Positions 1 to 7,041 of a stretch of DNA of 13,178 nucleotides are shown piece by piece. A program made the position numbers and the translations under genes. Origin of the DNA: Chloromonas sp. AAM2 (lineage: Eukaryota > Chlorophyta > Chlorophyceae > Chlamydomonadales > Chlamydomonadaceae). Numbering within the stretch: the first letter of the stretch is position 1; the number at the start of each line of letters is the position of its first letter. The notes under the pieces are model-generated. The model saw nothing but the letters and a program-made list of their open reading frames with translations. It ran no database searches and was not told the origin of the DNA. Location: assembly GCA_004335635.1 (NCBI GenBank), contig QAXH01005587.1, positions 11,111-24,288 on the forward strand, read 5' to 3'.

Positions 1-84
1 GGCCCACATGGACGCTTCTCATGGCCGGCATGGACGCTTCTCATGGCCCACATGGACGCTTCTCATGGCCGGCATGGACTCGTC
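1..84. repeat. 22-bp minisatellite, truncated by window edge
   Basis: Almost four tandem copies of a 22-bp unit begin at 1, 23, 45 and 67. Copies alternate between two forms, starting GGCCCACATGG and GGCCGGCATGG and sharing GACGCTTCTCAT. The last copy degenerates after about 80. The array probably continues left of the window. It lies in what I take to be intron sequence of the minus-strand carrier gene or beyond it. Confidence 0.9.
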
Positions 85-1640
85 TGGACTCATTTCGCGG
101 CACTCGTTTGGCTGTGCTCTTCTGCTCTACCCCGTGTTTGTTTGCCATTCCTGAGATCAGCGACTGCACCCTGGCGGCCTCATGGTGTAGTACGTGTGGC
201 TGTTGCACATGCTTATCAGCTCCGCTATCGCACATCAAACTCATCTTATGGATGGAGGGACCGGCATGACAAAAACAAGGTATGACAAGTGCTGGCACAC
301 ACTGCACGATCGAGCACGACGACAGGCAGGTGCTGCTTATAGGCAGTGGTGTTTGGCATGGCCTTGTGGACTCAACCTGGATGGGCATGGGTGTGTGAAG
401 CATGACAAAGCCATGACAAGATATTGAGCAAGCCTGAAGCAAAGTTTCTTGGAAGCATTTCAGTACCTGGCTCTTGTGCATTGGTTTTTGTCTGTGTCAC
501 CTGTGTCAGTGTACGCCATGCCAGTGTGTGCCATTTCAGAGAAGAGAAATTGTGGATGTAAACCCAATTAACCCGGCTTGCACTGTAATGGACCAACAAT
601 GTGGTGCAATGAGCCGTCCTGACGTTCAACTGTGTCAATAATAAGCATATTTACTCTTAATGGCCATATATTGGCAGAAAATACTCGGCAGTGTTCTGTT
701 GCAGTACCGTAAATACTGCCGGCATTATTGATTCCTCGTCCCAAAAGCGCAACCAGATTGACGAAAGCAGATGCAATTATTACATGTTTCGTTTGCTATC
801 GCAAAACGGGACCAGATTCAAAACACATTTGATGCTCTGCACTGAGCAGAATCCAGACTGAAAACAGACTGGTCATTATTAATAGCTGTGCTCCGCTCCA
901 GCCATTGGCAGTGTAAGCGGAGCCACTGGCTGTGAGCCATGGCTTCTAGCAGCTGGACTTCTGTTTCTGGAAGATCACGATCCCATCACAGTAATGGACC
1001 TAGACTAGGGCTATGGCAAGTGACAAGTGTGCTGTGGCATTGGCAGTTGCAAGGATTGACACATGACATGACGCGGCATTGCCTCAAGTGAATTGATAAG
1101 TAACGAACGTGCGGTTGTTGGCGTCTGCAGTTGAACACATCATGCGCATGACCTGACCCAAGCAAGCCTCATTCTTTGACTTTGCTTTGCAGACAAGATT
1201 ACATGAGCGAATTGATAGAACGTGTTGATCAGCCGCCTGCTTGCGACCAGATTTGAAAGCTGACAGGTTTTGATAATTATTTCACCTCTTATGCAGAGAA
1301 AACAGAAAATTAACCCCTGAAAAAGCAGACTGTTTTGAACAGCAAATTGGTAAAATGTTTCAATCAGTCGCCTGCTTGGCGACCAGATTTGAAAGCAGAC
1401 ATGTTCTGATAATTATTCACGTGTTGTGCCACGTCTGGTCTTGTGCAAAAAGCAGAATTCGAGCAAATAGGTTGAAAAAAATAGCCCCTGAAAAAGCAAC
1501 CTAAGTTCTAGTATTTATGGTTATACCCAACCTTTGCCGAAAATGTATACCCCAGAAGATGTGATGAGGACTGATGTGAGTGCTTCCTAATGCTTACCCC
1601 AGAAGCAATCTTTGTCATGTGTCAATGCCCTTTTGTATAA
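85..1640 (-). other. Non-coding stretch, probable first intron of the minus-strand carrier gene
   Basis: No convincing coding exon is visible on either strand. Open frames here, including a 146-codon minus-strand one at 41-481, have no recognisable domain and are rich in Cys/His/Ser, as expected from CATG-rich non-coding DNA. From about 540 to 1560 the sequence becomes clearly more AT-rich than the rest of the window and holds degenerate repeats (see the entry at 1225-1500). If the exon at 1754-1843 is real, its intron starts at 1753 and must run through most or all of this stretch, because no second exon was recognised before the window edge. Confidence 0.5.
1225..1500. repeat. Degenerate tandem repeat in AT-rich block (two copies)
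   Basis: Two copies of a roughly 135-170 bp unit lie side by side. The first starts near 1225 and the second near 1361. Each has GCCTGCTTG, then ACCAGATTTGAAAGC, then GATAATTATT, and further on CCCCTGAAAAAGCA. Related fragments with ACCAGATT occur at 752 and 811, so the motif appears at least four times between 750 and 1390. This may be an old mobile element or satellite remnant; no coding capacity or clear termini were seen. Confidence 0.65.
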
Positions 1641-1700
1641 TTAGCGGCCATCAGCCCTCAGCGGCCCTCAGCCCTTAGCAGCCCTCAGCCCTCCCGCAGT
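1641..1700. repeat. Internally repeated copy of the end of the neighbouring minus-strand exon
   Basis: TTAGCGGCCATCAG at 1641-1654 is identical to 1755-1768, which is the 3' end of the putative minus-strand exon. A second, diverged version at 1675-1700 (TTAGCAGCCCTCAG, then CTCCCGCAGT) matches the same exon end a little further in. Between them are short CCCTCAGC repeats. The copies sit in the intron just downstream of the exon in the minus-strand sense. The donor itself is not cleanly kept. Confidence 0.7.
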
Positions 1701-1753
1701 TACACCCATGTATAGTTATTGGTTTGTGTAATCGTTTTTGAGTGCTGCCTCAC

Positions 1754-1843
1754 CTTAGCGGCCATCAGTCCTCCCGCACTGCACAGCAAGGCCACCTTGA
1801 TAACCGGCAGCAGTGAGGCCATGAAAAGCGAAGCCAGAGACAT
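1754..1843 (-). CDS. Putative first exon of an auxin-efflux-carrier-like (PILS/Mem_trans) gene, partial
   Basis: Read on the minus strand, this 30-codon stretch starts with ATG at 1843 (A at -3) and ends with AAG at 1754, followed directly by a good donor, GTGAGG. It encodes a hydrophobic helix containing LLPVIKVALL and ending GGLMAAK. From memory, PIN-LIKES (PILS) and related auxin efflux carrier proteins (Pfam Mem_trans) start with a very short N-tail, then a first membrane segment with a P-hydrophobic-K pattern, a Gly, and a small-residue-Lys end, which this matches. PILS proteins are ER-membrane carriers in plants, implicated in auxin homeostasis; the algal role is uncertain. The frame is open upstream to an ATG at 2203, but that extension is low-complexity Pro/His/Thr sequence and is more likely 5' UTR. 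No second exon was found, so this could be another membrane protein or a chance open frame. Confidence 0.42.
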
Positions 1844-2523
1844 GCTGCCTAGAGTGGCGGAGATGGCAGGCAGGGAGGCAGGAGGTGCTAGCAGAGTGCT
1901 GGCTGCAGCGCTTGCTGCACAGGTGGTGGTGGGCTGTGGTGGGCGCCTCAACGCTTTGCTCTGGTGGAAGTGAAGGTGTTGGAATGCTGTGGCCCACGTG
2001 CGGTAGCCTCTAGTGCATGCGGGTGTGAGGTCAGGTGTGTGAGCGAATGGGCTGTGTGGCTGCTGTGGTTTACGCAATCCATGACGTGGCAGGTGGGAAT
2101 GGGTGATGAGGAGTGAATGACGCGATGGGCAGGGCGCTAAGTTTACTGGATGACGTGTGTGGTTGGGTGTGGGTGTGATGCCGTTGTGACCGGGATGTTT
2201 CATACTGCACCCAGTGAGGCAGCCATTCCAGCTCTAGCATGCATGTGAGTTCAGCTGCGGAGTCCGCGAGAGCGTTGCCGCATCTTCTCACCCTCCCACT
2301 TTCTCAGAGTCGGTTGTGGATCAACGACCAACAGACACATGGGCCCGCGTCACGCGCCGAGTGACAAGCCGCGGAGAGTATTCACTTCTGTGTTGATAGC
2401 TTGAGTTTGAGTGCTGTTTTCAGTTCAAGTTTCAAGAAGTTTGAAGGTTCTTGTACAACTTTGAAAAACCCCACCAAGACGGCTTGCACCCAGACCTATT
2501 CACAGTTCAAGCCGGTCTGCATC
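1844..2523. promoter_or_regulatory. Intergenic region between divergent genes, putative bidirectional promoter and 5' UTRs
   Basis: If both start codons are right, this 680-bp gap holds the upstream regions of the minus-strand carrier gene and the plus-strand TXNDC9 gene. I see no clear TATA box or other identifiable element. The right end (about 2390-2523) has a run resembling 5' UTR. It includes a CAG at about 2421 that could be a 5' UTR splice acceptor, but nothing fixes it. Open frames across this region on both strands show no recognisable protein. Confidence 0.45.
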
Positions 2524-5500
2524 ATGGCGAACGCTATCGCTCAAGCAGGCGCCATTGCCACTGTCATAGCGCAGCAAATGGAGGCCAATGTAGACAGAGA
2601 ATTGAATGCTTTGGACAACTTGAATGACAACGACTTGGATCGGATTCGCCAGCAGCGCATGAAGGAAATGGCGCGCAGGGCGGAGAAGAGCAAGGAATGG
2701 GCTGCCAGAGGGCACGGCGAATACATAGAGGTGCAAGACGAGAAAGAGTTTTTCAAAGCCATGAAGGTGAGCACCGCGGCTCGGGCTTGCATGTGGGTTG
2801 CCTAAGGTGCTTATCAGCATGCAGCCCCCGCTGCTATCCACATGCATACTGCATGTTTCTCACCGCTTTGCTGCGCTTCTTGTGTTTGTGCAGGGAGAAG
2901 ACCGCATGATCTGCCACTTTTATCGGGAAAACTGGCCATGCAAGGTGTGTTGTATGCATGCTGACTCCTAGCTGTGTGCGCATTCGCAGCTGCATGCATT
3001 GCCCCTATCGCGCACAGTTACACTAAGGGTGCATGTGAAACATTGGGCCTTGCCTGCTTCTCATTCGAACAGTGGCCTGTACTGGTCATTACTGATCATA
3101 CTGGTGACAGTGGTGCTTTCGTCAAGGCTTGTTGTGTAAGCTTCAGACAAACTTTTATGTTTTTGGGCATTGCAAGTCCTGTTTGTGAGGCGAGCTGAGT
3201 TTGAGATCGACATTGGTGACCATTACTTTCAAAGACGTTGTGGCTACTGTCTACTCATCATCATCATCATTGCATGGCTTTTCATGGTTGAACCCACGGA
3301 ACTGCAGCTAGACACAATACCTCTCCAAGAATTACGCGCCTGACTGGTAGCAGGGCGCAAATTACGAATGTCATCACTGGCAACTCGGTCTACTCATGCC
3401 ACGCATGCCGCATACACATACTGTCTACTCATGCCACGCGTGCCGCATACACTGGGTCACATGCTGAGTCACATGCTGGGTCAGATGCTGGGATCACATG
3501 CTGGGTCACATGCTGGGCCACATGCTGGGCCACATACTGGGTCACATGCTGGATCACATGCTGTGCCACATCATCTGGCATTGCATCTGATGTGGTTGCT
3601 GATGTTTACTGGCCTAGCATGCTGCTGTGTTGTTGCATTGTCATGTTGTCCACGTGGCCTTCCGTCTGATGCTGATGGTGCTGTTGGTGTCGTTGTTGTT
3701 CATGTTAGAAACGTGCATGCTTGCAACGTGTTTGTAACGTGTTTGTAACGTGTGAACATCAGTCGAGCCCTTGCTAATGTTGATCATCTCAGTGCCTAAA
3801 TGCTCAGTGTCGAAATTCTCAGTGCCCAGATTCTGGTGATGTTGTTGTGTGCAGGTGATGGACAAGCACATGGCACTGCTCACCAAGAAACACATGGAGA
3901 CCAAGTTTGTCAAGGTGAGTCAGAGATCGGTCGTGGGTTGTGGGTGCGGGTGTAGTGTCCGCCCGGATGCACCAGGTAGGCTTGATGACGACATGACGCA
4001 AGTGTATATTGGTTTGGGAGTGCTGTTTTCACGCTGTAGGATGGCACAGTTCAGATCTCCCTTTCCCCTTGTGCCCCCTTTGACCCGCTGAGCAGTCCTC
4101 CCCGGATTAAAGGCCATGTAAACAGCAACAACAACATCAGTTCTGATTTCAAAAGCGCACAACGAACAAACAGGGGTTTCAGGCCCTCTGTAGCAAGATC
4201 TTGCACAAGCGCGTTACCATGATGAGGTAGCCAGCCAGCCAATCCAGAACGCAACACCATGCCCGCCCTGCCCGCTCTGGGACAGTGCGTCCCCACACAT
4301 CGCTTGCATTGTTGTTCGCTACGTCGTTGGCATGCGTGTTGCACTGCGCATGCAAGACCCAGAGGCGTGCTTGCTTGTTTCAGAAGGCAGCACTGAAGAG
4401 AAGATCAGTGCTGCTGCCTTGCATCAGACACTCCAGAGCAACATCCCGACGAATTTCCTGGCCCTATCGTATTCTGCTGCAGATCAACGCGGAGAAGAGT
4501 CCGTTCCTGACAGAGCGGTTGAAGATCTGGATGCTGCCCACCCTGGCGTTGATAAAGAACGAAAAGGTGGAGGACTACGTGGTGGGGTTCCAGGTAAGAG
4601 TGTTAGGGTTTTGGTCCATGGGTTGAGATTAGGGGTTGGGTTCTAGGTGCAAGTCAAGGAAGGCCGGTGGGCACGTGAGTGGGGTTAGGAGGTCTGATAA
4701 ACAGGAGGGAACGGGTATTGGGATGATTAATCATGTACCTGGAATCCTTTGATATGACGAACGGTTGGGCCAAATGCGATGATGCAATCAACATTTGGAG
4801 TCGTTGGTTGAGATGGCCCAGTGTGCAGCGTGTTGTTGGGTGCAGAGGGTTGTCGGCTTGTAAAGCGGGTATGGTTGGCATTACGAGGCGGGCTGGTGGG
4901 CATGCAAGAATGTGGTAAGAGGATGGATGGATGCAGCACAAGCACGTGTTGGGCAACAGGTCCCCTCACACCATGTTCTCACTCCAGATGCATCGCGTGA
5001 GGGGGGGTGTGGGTGGGTGGCGGTGGCACGCACTGCCTGGACAATCCCAATTTTGCCCAATGGTGTGGGCGACCCCCCGGGTGCGTCACATGTTGCTGTT
5101 GGCATAAATGGCAGAATTGGCGTGCAGTCCGTTCCCGTCCCCTCAGTCCATTCTTTTGACAACCTGTGTCTGGGCCATGTGTCTGGTATGCACGGGCCCT
5201 CGCTGTTGTGCAGCGTGTTGCCTTGGGCACATGGCCACTGTGTGCAATCCATTCCCAGCCCCACAGCCCGTTCCCGTTCTAGCCATCCCCTTCTTAACAT
5301 CACAGTCTGGCCGGTGCCAACCAGTGGGCTCGCTATCCTATGCCCGCCTGTCTATCCACATCTGCTGCTGCTGCCCACCGCCAGTATCCCAGTATCATTA
5401 CCACAACGTTTGTATCTAAGTTGCATTTTGCGTCGTCCTGACAGGAGTTGGGCAACGTGGATGATTTTGAGACGGATTTACTGGAGCAGCGGTTGGCCAA

Positions 5501-5627
5501 GGCCGACATCATCGACTACGACTGGCCGGCAGTCAAGCCCAAGGTCATGGAGGGGCAGGCAAAGGCGATTCGCAAGGGAGGGTTTAACAAGACAGGGTCG
5601 GATGAGGACTCGGATTTCGACGAATAG
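2524..5627 (+). CDS. TXNDC9: Thioredoxin domain-containing protein 9 homologue (phosducin-like), five exons
   Basis: Exons are 2524-2766, 2894-2944, 3855-3914, 4483-4593 and 5445-5627 (stop TAG 5625-5627), all joined in phase 0 with GT-AG introns. They give 215 residues, close to the 226 of human TXNDC9. Residues 1-81 are a charged helical N-region with RRAEKSKEW. From about 82 to 175 lies the phosducin-like thioredoxin fold: CHFYRENWPCK (92-98 at its end), KKHMETKFVK, AEKSPFLTERL, LPTLALIKN with the cis-proline at about 137, then DYVVGF and ELGNVDDF. The CxxC site is absent: Cys97 sits in a WPCK context, so redox catalysis is not expected, as in the family. The tail is acidic (SDEDSDFDE). 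Family members bind the CCT/TRiC chaperonin and modulate actin and tubulin folding in the cytosol. ATG 2524 is preferred because it begins the conserved helical region; the upstream in-frame sequence is Ser/Phe/Lys-rich and has no other ATG. Confidence 0.93.
3252..3390. repeat. Dispersed repeat, copy A, with (CAT)n at its left end
   Basis: This segment closely matches 11473-11632 in the hydrolase gene. Shared blocks include CATGGCTTTTCAT, CTGCAGCTAGACACAATA, CTCTCCAAGAATTACGCGCC and GAATGTCATCACTGGCAAC. Copy A lacks 24 bases present in copy B (11563-11586). Both copies begin with a short run of CAT trinucleotides. A simple-repeat tail at one end suits the 3' end of a non-LTR element or SINE read on the minus strand, but this is only an inference. 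Confidence 0.85.
3390..3450. repeat. 35-bp direct duplication
   Basis: CTACTCATGCCACGC followed by TGCCGCATACAC occurs at about 3390 and again at about 3425, with one clear base change in the shared core. It lies between dispersed repeat copy A and the 12-bp minisatellite within intron 2 of the TXNDC9 gene. Confidence 0.8.
3452..3572. repeat. 12-bp minisatellite, ten copies
   Basis: There are ten copies of a unit close to CTGGGTCACATG. All are 12 bp except one of 13 bp at 3488-3500. Variants change TCAC to CCAC or CAGA. Because the unit is a multiple of three, the array stays open in one frame and makes a spurious Gly/Ser/His/Ala reading. It is intronic, and the 13-bp copy shifts the frame of the repeat. 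Confidence 0.93.
3915..4482 (+). other. Intron 3 of the TXNDC9 gene
   Basis: Donor GTGAGT follows AAG and the chosen acceptor is TATTCTGCTGCAG. A second, pyrimidine-rich acceptor (GCTTGCTTGTTTCAG, ending 4383) lies 99 bases upstream. It would extend exon 4 in frame by 33 codons, but that would insert basic residues into the thioredoxin fold. Otherwise I see nothing distinctive in these 568 bases. Confidence 0.8.
4594..5444 (+). other. Intron 4 of the TXNDC9 gene
   Basis: Donor GTAAGA follows CAG and the acceptor is CGTCCTGACAG. The 851-bp intron is open in some frames (for example 4912-5646), but the translation is low-complexity and shows no domain. A weak resemblance to the exon 4 end and donor (GGGTTCTAGGT at about 4638 against GGGTTCCAGGT at 4586) may be chance. 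No other structure was seen. Confidence 0.8.
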
Positions 5628-5904
5628 GCAGGTGTCAGGGGTGTGAAACGCATCAGCAGCTGACTGCTATACATGCGGCCTTCAGACCAGTGCCGCGTCT
5701 GGGTGAGGGCTGGGCAGTCACATGTGGGCATCTTATATCTTGATTCGTATGGACTTTGAAATATTGGGTTAGGAGCTGTAGCGAAGGCCCTTTGCCACCC
5801 ATAGTCCTGGGGCGTTCCTTGTCTGATTCATAGAAGGCTTGTCTTTGGCAGGATGTGATTTGTGAAGCTTAGGCGATGCTGCGAACTGTGCCCGGTTTTG
5901 TGTG

Positions 5905-5924
5905 TTGGTGGTGGTGGTGGTGGT
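5905..5924. repeat. (GGT)n microsatellite
   Basis: About six GGT/GTG trinucleotides lie in the 3' UTR of the TXNDC9 gene, just upstream of its putative poly(A) signal. It has no evident coding role. Confidence 0.85.
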
Positions 5925-5971
5925 CATGGGTTGATGGAAAAGGGATGCATTCTCAAGTCACTCATCCATGT

Positions 5972-5976
5972 TGTAA
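5972..5976 (+). terminator. Putative poly(A) signal TGTAA of the TXNDC9 gene
   Basis: This is the first TGTAA after the stop codon, about 345 bases downstream. TGTAA is the established polyadenylation signal in chlorophycean algae, with cleavage usually 10-20 bases later, so the transcript probably ends near 5990. The assignment depends on the organism being a chlorophyte. Confidence 0.6.
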
Positions 5977-5990
5977 ATGCTGTCATGAAA

Positions 5991-7041
5991 GCATCCATGG
6001 GGACTACATGCAACAGATGCGCGTGCATGCAGGATGATGTATGGTGAGCCTATGTGCACCGAACAACATTGCTCATATTTCAGTCTCAATCACTCGTTCT
6101 CATTCTAAATCGGGGCTTTGAGGTTGGGGCCATTGTGTGGCTACGTGCGTTTCAATTTGATCAGAGTGGTACTGGTCTTATCGTGATATCAATCATTCAT
6201 TCTCCCATTGGCTTTGAGTATGGAGTTTCGTGAGTCCTTATGTGAGTGTATGCTACCATCATTCGGCTCACGATGCCGTAATAGGACGAGTGCCAAACTA
6301 CACCATAGGAGTTTGCATGCATTCAGGACATGTGCATCGCAAGGCTGGGCGTTCCATGCATGAAAGCTCGCTTTGAAGCCCTGTTCCAACGCAACACTTA
6401 GAAACGTTAGCACATGCAGGTCGTGTGACAGCAGGGCACGCTGCATTACCACTTCATACAATCTTTGTGCAGCTGCTGTTGCGGTAATGCTTGTACGTGT
6501 GGGTCCTTTGAACATGGGAGAGCTACTTCACGCTCCAAGCAAGCCTATCTTGACAGCCCAAATGAAGGAGTGTGCCTTTTTAAAACATGCATGCAACAAC
6601 AACAGGTGTGCAGGTGTATGTGGCAGTGAGACGCATCCAGTGAACATGCACTTCGTTGGCAGCTGTAATCATGCATGCACAGGTACCAGAGCAGGTTGCT
6701 TAGGAGTACCATTTACCACATGGCTTGAATGACACCTTCCAAGGTTTTTGCATCTAAGGCTTCGTTCACCTCAAAATGCCGAGCGCAGGCAAATCCAAGA
6801 AGCTGCTGACACACGACTGGTTGATTTTGGCTTGGAACAATAGGAGCGGCACAGGGGCGGAAACAAGAAAAGGGTTGGGGTCCAGTTGACACTCATGCGC
6901 GCGGCGCAGCATTCTGATTTCATTCAAATTGATGTGGGGTTGGTGTACTTGGCGTTACGCTCAGAACCGATAACTAACGCCAGATATGCAATCCACATCG
7001 GCGTGCTGCTAGCATCGTACTATTCGTCAAAAACATCTGCA
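5991..7041. other. Intergenic region and upstream region of the hydrolase gene
   Basis: No gene is supported. Open frames of about 110-120 codons at 6189-6515 (minus) and 6373-6732 (plus) overlap each other and show no domain. A short ATG frame at 6776 (MPSAGKSKKLL) ends after under 40 codons and could at most be an upstream ORF. The region presumably holds the hydrolase promoter and 5' UTR, but no promoter element was recognised. Confidence 0.55.

Larger units (their letters stand above)
2945..3854 (+). other. Intron 2 of the TXNDC9 gene, repeat-rich
   Basis: Donor GTGTGT follows AAG and the acceptor is TTGTGTGCAG. The 910-bp intron holds a dispersed repeat copy (3252-3390), a duplicated segment (3390-3450) and a 12-bp minisatellite (3452-3572). 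Around 3725-3755 there is also a short run of AACGTGTTTGT repeats. No exon is hidden here: the proteins on both sides join without a gap in the family. Confidence 0.85.

Noticed and set aside
41..481. 146-codon minus-strand open frame
   Set aside because: It overlaps the 22-bp minisatellite, shows no domain, and has the Cys/His/Met composition expected from CATG-rich non-coding DNA.
1719..1973. 84-codon plus-strand frame opposite the putative carrier exon
   Set aside because: No recognisable family, while the minus strand reads a plausible membrane segment with a donor at the right place.
2101..2110. Box C-like GTGATGA words (also about 1560) suggesting C/D snoRNAs
   Set aside because: No correctly spaced CTGA box D with terminal pairing was found.
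3368..3748. Plus-strand frame with Ser/His/Ala/Gly peptide repeats
   Set aside because: It is made by the 12-bp minisatellite inside TXNDC9 intron 2; flanking exons join without it.
4600..4650. Telomere-like TTAGGGTTTTGG and GGGGTTGGG words
   Set aside because: Only one partial unit, with no tandem array, next to a splice donor; best explained as G/T-rich intron start.
6776..6890. Short ATG frame MPSAGKSKKLL upstream of the hydrolase
   Set aside because: It stops after fewer than 40 codons, is not followed by a convincing donor, and is not needed by the hydrolase model.
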